A DNA stretch of 64,000 nt from Verrucomicrobiaceae bacterium (GTDB taxonomy: Bacteria; Verrucomicrobiota; Verrucomicrobiia; Verrucomicrobiales; Verrucomicrobiaceae), in the NCBI GenBank assembly GCA_016795365.1, contig JAEUHN010000041.1, positions 1 through 64,000 of the forward strand, given 5' to 3'. Positions 1-9,211 of the stretch are shown here, one piece after another. Within the stretch, counting starts at the first letter, position 1. Each line of letters begins with the position of its first letter. The notes under the pieces are model-generated. The model saw only the letters and a list, made by a program, of their open reading frames with translations, had not been told where the DNA came from and did no database searches. Made by a program: the position numbers and the translations under genes.

Positions 1-415
1 AGGTGGCGATGTGCGGCAGCAGATCGCTGATGTCCATGCCGCACTGCCCGTGCTTTTTGAAGACGCGGCTCGTGCCCATCACCGTGGCCGATTCCTTCTG
101 CAAAAACGCAAACTTCGCATCGCCCACGATCGAGTCCGGCAACGGCTGGCCGTCATATTTGTTCAGCAGCGGCTTCGGATCAAAGAGGTCCATCTGCGAC
201 GGCCCGCCTTCGAGAAAGATGAAGATGCAGCGCTCCGCCTTCGGCGCGAAATGCGAAACGCGAGTGGCGAGCGGGTTCGCGGGGATGCTCGCCTCCTCCG
301 CCAAGAGTCCGTCCTGCTTCAACAACGACGCCAAAGCCAGCGTCCCCAGCCCGCACGAACTCGTCGCGAGGAAATCGCGGCGCGTTTGGCTGATGTATTG
401 CTCGATGGGGGACAT
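1..415 (-). CDS. DUF1501 family protein, N-terminal part (runs off left edge)
   Basis: The frame is open from an ATG at 415 to the left edge, so only about 138 N-terminal residues are present. The start has a twin-arginine-like signal (TRRDFL, about residues 11-16) followed by a hydrophobic stretch. Next comes a segment typical of DUF1501 proteins: APKAERCIFIFLEGGPSQMD, then FDPKP and a later SDLLPHIA. DUF1501 proteins are exported, related to the alkaline phosphatase/sulfatase fold, and in planctomycetes and verrucomicrobia often sit beside DUF1549/DUF1553 cytochromes. That association is repeated in this window, where a second DUF1501 gene lies at 10306-11646. The start is 9 nt from the stop of the upstream gene, so the two are probably co-transcribed. 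The substrate is unknown. Confidence 0.85.
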   Translation of the reverse strand, partial: MSPIEQYISQTRRDFLATSSCGLGTLALASLLKQDGLLAEEASIPANPLATRVSHFAPKAERCIFIFLEGGPSQMDLFDPKPLLNKYDGQPLPDSIVGDAKFAFLQKESATVMGTSRVFKKHGQCGMDISDLLPHIAT

Positions 416-424
416 GCGGGGAGG

Positions 425-2284
425 TTACGGCTGCTTGGCAGGTGCTTTTGCGTCATCCGCAGTTTGAAGCACAAACTCCATCGCTTTCACCGTGTCGTCG
501 TAGCTCGTCGAGTGCGCGACGTCCTCGCGGTGGAGCGACAACACGCGTGGGAGCTTCTTCGCGAGACGCAGGGTGCTCGCGGGAGGCACGACGGTGTCTT
601 TGCCGCCGGTGGTGAGGGCGACGGGCATGGTGAGGCGGTCGGCGTGGAGTTCGGGGCTGCGTTTGTGGCGTTCGTCGGCGCTGCCGTAGGAGGTGTCGAT
701 GGCGTCTTTGAAGCCGGCATAATCGACGAGGTTGGCGGTGGGGTTCAGCGCGCAGACGCCAGCGATGAGTTCGGGATGCAAGGCGGCGAAAATGAGCGCC
801 GAGGTGCCGCCCATGGAGCCGCCAGCAATGAAGACGCGGTTCACGCGATGCCGTTTCTTCACTTCCGCGATGATTTGAAGCATGTCCGCCTCGGCTGCGG
901 GCCCCATCCAGGAGGTTTTGGCGCGGTAATCGGGCGAAATGAAGATCAAACCGTGCTTCGCGGCGACATCGCGCAGGCCCCGGCACTCGCCGCGCATGTC
1001 CTTGATGAACTGCCAGCGATCCGAACCATGGCCGTGGAGCGCAATGACGACCTCGCGAACTGCAGTCAACGCGGCGTCACTCGGGACAAGCTCGACATAG
1101 CGTTGTCCGGTGCCATCAAGATTGGACGTGAACGCCGCATCCTTGAGGAACATGTTCTCGGACTCGGTGACGGCCGCGCCCTTGAAGACGAGAACGAGTT
1201 TCTTCGGCGTTGGGGCCACGAAGTGGTTCTGTGTGATTTTCGCCCCCCCTTTAATGACGATGGCAGCCACACCGCCGCCGCGAATCGTGTTTTCCCTGAT
1301 CTCCGCACTCGAATCCTCCAGCACCGCGATCATAGGTGGCACACCGCCTTCACGAGAGAGTTCGTTTTCCCTGATCACCGCCCGCGCACCACCTGAGACA
1401 CCAATGGCGACGAGCTTGTTGTTGATGAGCTTGTTCTTTCGCAAAGTAGGCCGCGCGCCTTCCTCGACGCCGATGCCAGCCATGGCATTGTCGCGGCATT
1501 CGTTCCTCTCGACGACAGGTCTCGTTTCTGCACCTGTGCGGATGCCGATGCCTGCGCGACGGTTGTTGAAGCAGCGATTGCCGGTGACGTTCGGCGAGGA
1601 TTCTTCGCTAATGCCGATACCGGCGCGGATGTTGTCGTGGCAGTTGTTGTCTTTGATCGTCGGGCTTGATCCATCGCAGCCGATGCCTGCGTAGAAGTTC
1701 TCAAAGCACTCATTCTTCTCGATGAGAGCCTTGCTGCCTTTCATTGAGCCGATGCCTCCTCCCATGTTGCGAAAGCAGACGTTGTTGGCGATGCGCGGCG
1801 AGCCTCCGGTGATCGCGATGCCGGTGTAGCCGATGTGGTGCACGATGTTGTTCGTCACGGTGCAGTTCGTGGCGACCGCGATGCCCGGTTTGCCGTCAGC
1901 ACCGATGTGCTCATGCGGCTGCTCATTGCCCTGCGTGTCGAAATGATGCTGCCAGAGCTTCTCGTCGTAGATTCCGACGCCGGTGATTGTGAAACCGTCC
2001 AACACGGCCTTGTCGGCCATTTCGACGCTACCTTCGAGAATCGTCACCTCTGCGCGTGTGAGGCCGAGCTTGCCTTTTTCATCGGCCCCGACGCTTTTGA
2101 CCATTACACCGGGTTTGAGCGTCAGATTCTCTCGATACGTCCCCGACTGCACGAGCACCGAGTCGCCCGCTTTGGCGGCATGGATGGCACTTTGAACCGT
2201 TTTAAAGCCCACGGGGACACGCAAATCGGCAGCACGGGACGTGGTGGTGATCGCGAAAGTCAGCAGCAGGAGGCGGGTTATCAT
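425..2284 (-). CDS. Secreted parallel beta-helix / alpha-beta-hydrolase fusion
   Basis: The 619-aa product has an N-terminal signal peptide (about residues 1-18). Residues about 20-380 form a right-handed parallel beta-helix of the NosD/pectate-lyase-like kind, with many copies of an approximately 23-residue unit containing N-x-C-x-(D/E)-N and AGIG. Residues about 400-605 form an alpha/beta hydrolase. It has a nucleophile elbow GGSMGG, a likely acid in GGKDTVVPP and a likely histidine in EDVAHS, plus an oxyanion-type HGHGSD near its start, as in poly(3-hydroxybutyrate)-depolymerase-like or feruloyl-esterase-like enzymes. The beta-helix could bind or cleave polysaccharide and the second domain could remove ester groups. 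That role is inferred from the neighbouring sulfatase and esterase genes. The gap to the next upstream gene is 8 nt, consistent with one operon. Confidence 0.85.
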   Translation of the reverse strand: MITRLLLLTFAITTTSRAADLRVPVGFKTVQSAIHAAKAGDSVLVQSGTYRENLTLKPGVMVKSVGADEKGKLGLTRAEVTILEGSVEMADKAVLDGFTITGVGIYDEKLWQHHFDTQGNEQPHEHIGADGKPGIAVATNCTVTNNIVHHIGYTGIAITGGSPRIANNVCFRNMGGGIGSMKGSKALIEKNECFENFYAGIGCDGSSPTIKDNNCHDNIRAGIGISEESSPNVTGNRCFNNRRAGIGIRTGAETRPVVERNECRDNAMAGIGVEEGARPTLRKNKLINNKLVAIGVSGGARAVIRENELSREGGVPPMIAVLEDSSAEIRENTIRGGGVAAIVIKGGAKITQNHFVAPTPKKLVLVFKGAAVTESENMFLKDAAFTSNLDGTGQRYVELVPSDAALTAVREVVIALHGHGSDRWQFIKDMRGECRGLRDVAAKHGLIFISPDYRAKTSWMGPAAEADMLQIIAEVKKRHRVNRVFIAGGSMGGTSALIFAALHPELIAGVCALNPTANLVDYAGFKDAIDTSYGSADERHKRSPELHADRLTMPVALTTGGKDTVVPPASTLRLAKKLPRVLSLHREDVAHSTSYDDTVKAMEFVLQTADDAKAPAKQP

Positions 2285-2292
2285 GAGGGCAT

Positions 2293-3399
2293 CTATTTGG
2301 ATGAAACGGCCTCCACGTGACGACCAAGACAGACACGGAAACCATCACGCGAGTCCGAATAGGTCACGTTCTTGATGCCCAGACGCACAGCGCAGCGCGC
2401 GTTGCCGGGCACGTCAAAGTAGTTCCCGCCCTTGCACACGGGACGCGTCACGGTGCGCTGTGCCGCGTTTTCATACCAGACCTCCTCGTGCCCGCCTTTC
2501 GGATCGAAGTGGTCGATGGCGAACTCCCATACGCCGCCGCACATGTCAGCAAGGCCGAAGCCGTTGCGGCCTTTCTCGCCGTAGTGATCCACCGGCGAAA
2601 CGAAGGCGAAACCATCGCTCCACGGCACCTTGGCCAGCGGCCATGCCTTCGTGCGGCCCGGCAGCACGTCCATGCTAGAGATGTTCAGCCTGCCCTGGCC
2701 TTCCTCGATCTCATTTCCCCACCAGAAGGCGAGGCTCGCCTTGCTACCGCCCCGACAGCCGTATTCCCATTCCGCCTCCGTCGGCAGACGGTATTCCATG
2801 CCATCCGGCACACGGCCTGCCTTGCTCTCGCGTTCGGTGAGCCACGCGCAAAAGGCCCGCATGTCATTGTAGCTCACGCACACGACGGGAAAGTCATCGC
2901 GATTCGGAAAACCCCAGTTCGGATCGCGCCAGCTTTTGCCCTTCAACGACTTCCATGGATGCACGACGCTGGTGGTGAGGTGGTAGCCGTCCCATTCCGG
3001 GAAAAAGACCTGCGTCTCGCCGCCAGGTTGCTCCGCGTCAGTCACAAAGCCGGTCTCTTCGACGAAGCGCTTGAACTGCCCCACGCAAACTTCCGTGCGC
3101 CCCATCCAGAAACCCGCTTTCACTCGCGTCAGCCGCGCCTTTTCACCCTCGAACGACTCGCGACTCGTGTCGGGCTGCGCTCCGCCTTCGATGCCCGTCG
3201 CCCACGCCTTCTCCTCCGGCGAACTGCCCATCATGAACTCACCCGGCGGGATAAAGACGACTTCCATCGTCACACCGCCGCCGAGATCGAGCTGCTTGGC
3301 CGCTCCTTTGACCAGGGCCTCAGCGTGAGTGAAAACGGCGGTGCATGAGATGCCGCAGATCAGGAGCCGGAGAGTCGTGATGGGGAATGGATGATTCAT
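2293..3399 (-). CDS. Formylglycine-generating-enzyme-like (SUMF1 domain) exported protein
   Basis: The product is about 368 aa from the ATG at 3399; an in-frame TTG at 3426 would add 9 residues ahead of the signal peptide and is less likely. After the signal peptide comes a full SUMF1/FGE-sulfatase domain, with IPPGEFMMGS, the LPTEAEWEYGCRGG block and a C-terminal GFRVC. In oxygen-dependent FGEs the GGS segment is followed by a C-x4-C pair that does the chemistry. Here the segment reads VCKGGNYFDVPGNARCAV, with no such pair. It may therefore be a SUMF1-fold binding or structural protein rather than a sulfatase maturase. It lies directly downstream of a sulfatase, which makes the missing cysteines noteworthy. 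Confidence 0.8.
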   Translation of the reverse strand: MNHPFPITTLRLLICGISCTAVFTHAEALVKGAAKQLDLGGGVTMEVVFIPPGEFMMGSSPEEKAWATGIEGGAQPDTSRESFEGEKARLTRVKAGFWMGRTEVCVGQFKRFVEETGFVTDAEQPGGETQVFFPEWDGYHLTTSVVHPWKSLKGKSWRDPNWGFPNRDDFPVVCVSYNDMRAFCAWLTERESKAGRVPDGMEYRLPTEAEWEYGCRGGSKASLAFWWGNEIEEGQGRLNISSMDVLPGRTKAWPLAKVPWSDGFAFVSPVDHYGEKGRNGFGLADMCGGVWEFAIDHFDPKGGHEEVWYENAAQRTVTRPVCKGGNYFDVPGNARCAVRLGIKNVTYSDSRDGFRVCLGRHVEAVSSK

Positions 3400-3459
3400 G
3401 GGCGTGCTGGCATGTGTTTCGATCAAGAGTAATAAACAGGGCAGTGGGTGGAAGAACCA

Positions 3460-4836
3460 TCACTTCGCTTTCCGCTTCCCCGGTTTCTCCGCATCACCGT
3501 CTTCGCTCTCGGTGGTGTCTTTGAAGCTGGGGCCGACGGGTGGCATTGTGGTGGACCAGTGCTCGTGCAGTTCGCGTAATTCGTTCGCCTTGTCGGGATG
3601 TTGCGCGGAGAGGTCGGTCGATTCTTTGGCGTCCTTTGACAAATCAATGAGCCGCCATTCGCGATGCTCTTTGCCGCGCACCAGTTTCCAGTCACCCTGG
3701 CGCACGGCTTGCTCGGATCGCCAGCGCCAGAACAAGGCGGTATGCGGATCGCCTGACTGCCCGTCTTTGAGAAACGGCAACAGGTTCACGCCGTCGAGTG
3801 CGGTGTCGGCGAGCGGCTTCGCACCAGCGGCAGCCAACGCGGTCGGCAGCACGTCGAGCGAACTGACGGGGCGGTCGTAGGTCTTGCCAGCGGGCAGGGT
3901 GCCGCGCCATTGCATGAGAAAGGGAAGGCGGATGCCGCCTTCGAGTGTGGTGCCTTTGTCTCCGCTGAAGGGTGTGTTGAGCGAGCCCGTGACGTGCTTC
4001 CGCTCGCCCTCGCTGCGTCGCGTGCCGCCGTTGTCGCTGAGATAAAAGATGAGAGTGTTCTCCTCCTGCTTCAGTTCGCGCAGCTTCGCCAGCACGGTGC
4101 CCACGGCCTCATCCTGCTGCACCATGACCGAGAGCACGCCGATGCGGTCTTTCGGCGCATCCGGGAAGCGCGCTCGATAGCCGCCGAAATCCACCTGCTG
4201 CGTGTGCGGCGCATGGAGCGCGAGATAAACAAACCACGGCGCATCACGACGCTTCCCGATGAACTCCGCCGTCTTGCGCGCGAACACGCGATCATCATAG
4301 GCATGAGGCGCGGGCGCGATGTCGCCGCCCTTCTTCGCCACCTTCTCGTAATCGTTGTAGCCGAAGCTCTCGTCGAACCCGTGCTGCGTGGGCAGCATCT
4401 GGTCGTTGCTCGCGGCGATGTCCTTCGGTGCAGTGCCGAGATCGGAGAAGCCGAGATGCCATTTGCCAAAGTGTGCTGTCGCATAACCCGCAGCCTTCAA
4501 ATGATCCGCCATCGTCCTGCCGCCGCGCATGAGCATCAGCGGGAAATTGGGATTCCCCTCGTGGCCAAACTGCTGCTGATACCGCCCGCTCAGCAAGCCC
4601 GCACGCGATGGCGAGCACTGTGGCGCGGTGACGTAGCCAGCCGTGCAGCGAACACCATTCAGCGCGAGCGAGTCGATGTTCGGCGTCTTCACATCCGGCG
4701 AACCCTGGCAGCCGAGATCAGCATAGCCGAGGTCATCGGCGAGAATGAGCAGCACGTTCGGCGAAGCCGCGCCGAGAGGCAGCGCAAAGAGCGTGAGCGT
4801 GGCGAGAATGGCTTTGAATGCGAGGCGGTGGTTCAT
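3460..4836 (-). CDS. Secreted type I sulfatase
   Basis: The product is about 458 aa from the ATG at 4836, which gives a clean signal peptide (cleavage near LGAAS); an upstream in-frame start at 4905 adds only polar residues. The core begins PNVLLILADDLGYADLGC, with metal-binding aspartates at about D34 and D35. The sulfatase signature CSPSRAG lies at about residues 74-80, where C74 would be converted to formylglycine. Later landmarks are GKWHLG and LSDNGG. This is the S1 family (arylsulfatase A-like), which hydrolyses sulfate esters of polysaccharides or small molecules in the periplasm or outside the cell. It sits between an SGNH esterase and an FGE-like gene in a minus-strand cluster of exported hydrolases. 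The exact substrate cannot be told. Confidence 0.93.
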   Translation of the reverse strand: MNHRLAFKAILATLTLFALPLGAASPNVLLILADDLGYADLGCQGSPDVKTPNIDSLALNGVRCTAGYVTAPQCSPSRAGLLSGRYQQQFGHEGNPNFPLMLMRGGRTMADHLKAAGYATAHFGKWHLGFSDLGTAPKDIAASNDQMLPTQHGFDESFGYNDYEKVAKKGGDIAPAPHAYDDRVFARKTAEFIGKRRDAPWFVYLALHAPHTQQVDFGGYRARFPDAPKDRIGVLSVMVQQDEAVGTVLAKLRELKQEENTLIFYLSDNGGTRRSEGERKHVTGSLNTPFSGDKGTTLEGGIRLPFLMQWRGTLPAGKTYDRPVSSLDVLPTALAAAGAKPLADTALDGVNLLPFLKDGQSGDPHTALFWRWRSEQAVRQGDWKLVRGKEHREWRLIDLSKDAKESTDLSAQHPDKANELRELHEHWSTTMPPVGPSFKDTTESEDGDAEKPGKRKAK

Positions 4837-4880
4837 GAGGGCTGATTCTGTGGGAGGTCGCTCACTTCGCGTCTCTCTAG

Positions 4881-6083
4881 TCATGGTTTTATCGTGGCGA
4901 TCCATTGGGCGAGAAAGTCGGGCAAGGGTGACTGGTCCTCTGGCAGACGCTCGATCAGGCTCAAGTCCTGCGCATGAACCAAACGCCGCGCGAGGGCTTC
5001 GTTCTCTCGCTCAGCATCATTCAGCGTCGGCTTGGCTGCTGACGGCAAGACCACGACGACATCCCACTCCTGCGGACCGAAGCTGAGAGACCAGTTCATG
5101 ATCCAGGAGTAGCGCTGATGAAAGGCCTGCGGCGTTTTTTCGGTGAGATTACCGGGCACGGCGATGAGCACGAGGTTCGGCTTCATCGCACGAACGGCTT
5201 TAGCGGCTGTTTCGAGTTCGGCGAGCGTTTTGCCCTCCGTGGGCCATGGCTTCACGGTGATCTGCACATTTGGATGCAGCTTCTTCAAAGCGGCCTCGAT
5301 GTGCTGATCGTAAGGAGGCATGGCGAAGACGGTGATCGGCTTGTCTTTGCCGAGCCGTTTCAGCGTGTGTGCGAGCGGGTTCGGCGGCGGACCGACATCA
5401 CCTAGCGACACGTCCTTGCCTGTGATCGTCTTCGCGATGGTTTCGGCGAAGAGTTTGTGGCCGTCCATGTTCGGGTGAATGGCGTCGCTGAGCAGCAGGT
5501 TCCATTCGAGCGGATCCTTGGCTCGCACGGCCTCATAAGCCGCGAAGCAGTCGGAGAGGCCAAGCGATTCGGCTTTCGCGAGGTCACGAATCGCCTGCGA
5601 ATACTCGGCGAGCTTCGCTATGGGCCGCTGCGGCGAGTTCACGATGCTGTTCTGCGTGCACAGCACGACTTCCGCGCCTGCATCGCGGCAACGCTGGATG
5701 ATCTGCCGCATGTTCACGACGAAATCGGCCACCGGCACGCGCACGAGGTCGTTCATGCCGAACATGATCGTCACCAGATGCGGCTTGTGAGCCAGAACAT
5801 CGCGATCCAGCCGCGCGAGACCGCCTTTGCTCGTATCGCCGCTGATGCCCGCATTCCGCACAGTGACCTTAGCCTTCGGATGGAGCTTTTGCAGCGCGAT
5901 TTGAAGCATCTCCGGATACGCCCGCATGCCGCCGCTGTGATAATAAACGCCCGTGATGCTGTCGCCGATGCAGACGATGCGCACGGGCTCTTTGGCCTCG
6001 GTGAGGAGCTTGCGTGTTTTGACAGGATCTGCGGTGAGCCAGGTCGCTGTGAGACAGAGAAAGCAAATGAGGCGACTGATCAT
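4881..6083 (-). CDS. SGNH/GDSL-type esterase with C-terminal extra domain
   Basis: The product is about 400 aa from the ATG at 6083, which overlaps the stop of the upstream gene by 4 nt (ATGA) and starts a signal peptide; the longer frame to 6146 adds a polar leader. All four SGNH blocks are visible: GDSITG with Ser42, NAGISGD with Gly, FGMND with Asn111, and DAIHP with Asp200 and His203. The catalytic domain ends near residue 225. Residues about 240-400 look like a second alpha/beta segment without the catalytic blocks. Enzymes of this type deacetylate carbohydrates or act as lysophospholipase-like esterases. Given its neighbours, deacetylation of glycan is the more likely role. Translational coupling with the 6080-6991 gene is expected. 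Confidence 0.88.
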   Translation of the reverse strand: MISRLICFLCLTATWLTADPVKTRKLLTEAKEPVRIVCIGDSITGVYYHSGGMRAYPEMLQIALQKLHPKAKVTVRNAGISGDTSKGGLARLDRDVLAHKPHLVTIMFGMNDLVRVPVADFVVNMRQIIQRCRDAGAEVVLCTQNSIVNSPQRPIAKLAEYSQAIRDLAKAESLGLSDCFAAYEAVRAKDPLEWNLLLSDAIHPNMDGHKLFAETIAKTITGKDVSLGDVGPPPNPLAHTLKRLGKDKPITVFAMPPYDQHIEAALKKLHPNVQITVKPWPTEGKTLAELETAAKAVRAMKPNLVLIAVPGNLTEKTPQAFHQRYSWIMNWSLSFGPQEWDVVVVLPSAAKPTLNDAERENEALARRLVHAQDLSLIERLPEDQSPLPDFLAQWIATIKP

Positions 6084-6991
6084 GGAGCAGGAATGAAGTT
6101 GAGTTTCGCCGACCACAAGAGCGCGGCGGCTTTCCACTGCTCCCACAGCGGGCCCTTGCAGCCGTTGAAGCCGTGGCCGCCGGAGGGAAGTTCGAGCAGT
6201 TCAACGGGGCGTTGGTGTTTGTGCATCTCGGCAACGAATTGACGGCTGTTTTCAATGGGCACGGGTGTGTCGTCGATGGCGTGCGCAATGAAGACGGGCG
6301 GCGTGGTGTCGCTGACTTGCAGCTCATTCGAGTAGAGGCGCACGAGATCGGCAGATGGGTTGTCGCCGAGAAGTTCCTTCTTCGATCCGGTATGCGTGAA
6401 CTCGCCCATGGTGACGACGGGATAGACGAACCACGCGAAGTCAGGGCGCGAGCTTTGCTTCTCGATGGGATCTGTGGCGCTGGCGTTGCCTGTGTCGAAG
6501 TGCGTCGTGGCTGTAGAGGCCACATGACCACCCGCAGAGAAGCCGAGTATGCCGATGCGCTGTGGATTGATCTTCCACTTTGCCGCATTGGCTCGTGTGA
6601 GGCGGATCGCGCGTTGAGCATCGAGCAAAGGCACGGCGTGGCGGAGCTTAGGCAGCCGGTATTCGAGGATGACGCAGGCGATGCCGTGCTCGTTCAGCCA
6701 TTGTGCAATGGGATAGCCTTCCTTCTCCGTGACATGCCGAATGTAGCCACCGCCAGGGCAAAGAACGATGGCCGCTCCGTTGGCCTTAGCGGCGGGCGGG
6801 AGGAAGACTTCGAGTTCCTTCGTGCTGTCTTCGAAGGTGCCGTCACCATTCGGTGCCCTGCCCGGCCATAGGGCGATGCGCTCGATGGGAATGGGGCGAC
6901 TGACTGGTGCTTGGTGTTCCGCGGCCTTGGGCCACTTCTTGATCACCACGAAGGAGATCGCAGCGATGGCGAGAACGATAAGTCTTTTCAT
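6080..6991 (-). CDS. Alpha/beta-hydrolase, acetyl-xylan-esterase/carboxylesterase-like
   Basis: The 303-aa product has an N-terminal hydrophobic segment (about residues 3-17) that is either a signal peptide or a membrane anchor. The fold is alpha/beta hydrolase with oxyanion-hole sequence CPGGGY, nucleophile elbow GFSAGG (Ser152), acid near Asp240/Asp241 in AIDDTPVP, and catalytic His273 in GGHGF. This arrangement is typical of the xylan-esterase-like/BD-FAE group found in polysaccharide-use clusters. It is 12 nt from the DUF1549/DUF1553 gene upstream and overlaps the SGNH esterase downstream. Two esterases plus a sulfatase in a row suggest stepwise removal of ester groups from a complex glycan. 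Confidence 0.87.
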   Translation of the reverse strand: MKRLIVLAIAAISFVVIKKWPKAAEHQAPVSRPIPIERIALWPGRAPNGDGTFEDSTKELEVFLPPAAKANGAAIVLCPGGGYIRHVTEKEGYPIAQWLNEHGIACVILEYRLPKLRHAVPLLDAQRAIRLTRANAAKWKINPQRIGILGFSAGGHVASTATTHFDTGNASATDPIEKQSSRPDFAWFVYPVVTMGEFTHTGSKKELLGDNPSADLVRLYSNELQVSDTTPPVFIAHAIDDTPVPIENSRQFVAEMHKHQRPVELLELPSGGHGFNGCKGPLWEQWKAAALLWSAKLNFIPAP

Positions 6992-7003
6992 GGATGGGGG
7001 CGA

Positions 7004-9208
7004 CTAGGGTCGATTGATAAACTCATCGAGGTTCATCAGAACCCGGGCCGTCGCGACGAGTGCGGCAGCTTCTTGAGCCTGGGATGGCGGAACCAAAGGC
7101 AGTTGCGCTCCGAGCAGCTTGAGAGCCTCGGGTCCGGTGCTGGTGATCAATTTCTTCTGCTCATCATGAAAAGCCTGGAGACGTTCCAACTCTTCGGGTC
7201 GAGGTCTTCGATTTAAAGTCACTTGAAACAAATCCGCGAGGCGAGAAGAGATGGAAGATGATGGCACTCGAAGCACTCGCAAAGCAAGTGCACGAGCTGC
7301 CTCGACGAAAACGCCGTCGTTCATCATCGTGAGGGCTTGCAGCGGTGTGTTGGAGCGCTCGCGACGAACACAAGCATCAGCAGCATCCGGTGCGTCGAAG
7401 GTGGTGAGCGTGGGATAGAGCACGCTGCGCAGCGTGATGATGTAAAGGCTGCGGCGATAGATTTCGTCGCCGGGGCTGGCCTGCCAGTTCGACGAGCGAC
7501 CGACGTCGAAGACATCTTCTGGAAGTGGTGGACGAAAGCTGGGGCCACCAATCGTGGGCTTCAACAAACCGCTGACGGCGAGGGCGGAATCGCGTAGGAC
7601 TTCGGCATCAAGGCGGATGCGGTTTTGGCGAGAGAGCAGACGATTCAGAGGATCAAGCTGAGAGCGTAGGGCGAAGAGCTTAGAGCCAGAGGATTCGCTG
7701 GCTTCGTTGCCTGTTTCGGACTCTACGCCCTTCGCCCTTTGCTCTCCGCTGTTTTGCCGATACGTTTCGCTCATTACGATGCGCTTGATGAGCCTTTTGC
7801 GGCTCCAGCCACTGCGCATAAAATCGGTGGCGAGCCAGTCGAGGAGTTCGGGGTGACTGGGGGCTTCGCCGCTGGTGCCGAAGTCGTCGGGTGTGCGGAC
7901 GAGGCCGTTGCCGAACAGCTTGCTCCAGAGGTGATTCACGGCGACGCGGGCGGTGAGCGGGTTTTGCGGCGAAACGAGCCACTTGGCGAGTTCGAGTCGC
8001 GTGTTGCCAGCTTGAGCAGGCAGCGCAGAAAGCGTCGCGGGCATAACATCAGGGCCGCGGCGGGTGTAGTCGCCCGCGAGGTGGACGTAGGTCTGGCGGC
8101 GGCCTTTGGAGACCTCGGCGAGCAGCGGCGCTTTGGTCTTCGAATCGTCGCGGTCCTCGGTGTTGTCGAAGAAGGCGTAGAAGCTGTAGTAATCGCGGAT
8201 GGTGATCGGATCGTATTTGTGCGTGTGGCACTGCGCACAGCCGATGGTGAGGCCCATCCACACGCGGCCGATGGTGTTGACCCGATCGACGAGGTTTTGG
8301 TAGCGAGCTTCTTCTTTATCGACGCCCGCTTCGGTGTTCAAGGCTGCGTTGCGGTGAAAGCCGGTGCCGGGTGACAGTTCACGGTGCTCCGTTCCCGGTT
8401 CCCGGTTGTCCAGAAGGTCTCCGGCGATCTGCGCGATGGTGAACTCATCATACGGCATGTCGTTGTTGAACGCCTTGATCACCCAGTCGCGATAGCGATA
8501 TGCATTCGGTCGCAAACCATCGCCGAGGAAGCCGTTCGAATCCGCATACCGCGCCATGTCGAGCCAGTGGCGGCTCCAGCGTTCTCCGAAGCGGGGATCG
8601 GCGAGGAGTTGATCGACGAGCGCCGCGTAGGATGAGTCTGTTAGTTCGGACGGGATGGATAGGTCTGCTGGTGGAGGAAGGCCGATGAGATCGAGGTAGA
8701 GCCTGCGGATGAGTGTGGGGGCATCCTCGCGGGGAGCGGGCCGGAGGCCGGACGTGGCGAGCTCGTCTCGAATGAAGGCGTCGATGGGATGCCCGCTGGG
8801 CGATTGCGGATCAGCCGTCCTCGGCACCAGCGGACTGCGGATCGGCTGGAAGGCCCAGTGCTCTTCGTATTCGGCACCCTCGGCGATCCAGCGGCGGAGA
8901 AGCTCACGTTCGTTGCTCGTCAGCGGCTTGGGCGAGGAAGGTGGTGGCATCACCTCGTCTTTATCATGTGAAGAGATGCGCTTGATCAGCTCGCTGCCAT
9001 CCGGCTTGCCGGGCTTGATCGCTTCCTTCACAGCCTCGGCACGCACGTCGAGCCGAAGATCGCTCTCGCGTTTGTCTTCATCGGGTCCATGGCAGGCGAA
9101 GCACTTGGAGGCCAGGATCGGCCTAACGTCGTGATTGTAACTAACACGCGCGGGTGGTGCTGCGAGTGCGCTGGCTGTGAGGAGCGATAGGATGACGAGG
9201 GCGCGCAT
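7004..9208 (-). CDS. Planctomycete-type cytochrome c, DUF1549/DUF1553 protein (PSCyt1-PSCyt2-PSD1)
   Basis: The 734-aa product has a signal peptide (about 1-17). Near residues 25-85 lies a planctomycete cytochrome C domain with the haem motif CFACHG (Cys36, Cys39, His40). DUF1549 follows (about 125-330) and includes a second CAQCHTH motif (CxxCH). The C-terminal half is DUF1553 (about 400-690), with PLTARVAVNHLW and DDFGTSGEAPSHPELLDWLA. In this family the gene is usually next to a DUF1501 gene; here a PhoD-like gene lies between them. The function is unproven. Haem binding in the periplasm and a link to sulfated-polysaccharide use are the common suggestions. It starts 3 nt after the PhoD-like stop. 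Confidence 0.93.
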   Translation of the reverse strand: MRALVILSLLTASALAAPPARVSYNHDVRPILASKCFACHGPDEDKRESDLRLDVRAEAVKEAIKPGKPDGSELIKRISSHDKDEVMPPPSSPKPLTSNERELLRRWIAEGAEYEEHWAFQPIRSPLVPRTADPQSPSGHPIDAFIRDELATSGLRPAPREDAPTLIRRLYLDLIGLPPPADLSIPSELTDSSYAALVDQLLADPRFGERWSRHWLDMARYADSNGFLGDGLRPNAYRYRDWVIKAFNNDMPYDEFTIAQIAGDLLDNREPGTEHRELSPGTGFHRNAALNTEAGVDKEEARYQNLVDRVNTIGRVWMGLTIGCAQCHTHKYDPITIRDYYSFYAFFDNTEDRDDSKTKAPLLAEVSKGRRQTYVHLAGDYTRRGPDVMPATLSALPAQAGNTRLELAKWLVSPQNPLTARVAVNHLWSKLFGNGLVRTPDDFGTSGEAPSHPELLDWLATDFMRSGWSRKRLIKRIVMSETYRQNSGEQRAKGVESETGNEASESSGSKLFALRSQLDPLNRLLSRQNRIRLDAEVLRDSALAVSGLLKPTIGGPSFRPPLPEDVFDVGRSSNWQASPGDEIYRRSLYIITLRSVLYPTLTTFDAPDAADACVRRERSNTPLQALTMMNDGVFVEAARALALRVLRVPSSSISSRLADLFQVTLNRRPRPEELERLQAFHDEQKKLITSTGPEALKLLGAQLPLVPPSQAQEAAALVATARVLMNLDEFINRP

Positions 9209-9211
9209 GTC

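Noticed and set aside
11-1396. Long plus-strand open frame opposite the DUF1501 and beta-helix genes
   Set aside because: It is a mirror of minus-strand coding in GC-rich DNA; the protein is Arg/His-rich with no family pattern, and it spans two well-supported genes.
2317-3348. 343-aa plus-strand open frame over the FGE-like gene
   Set aside because: Antisense shadow; composition dominated by Arg, Ala and His with no recognisable domain.
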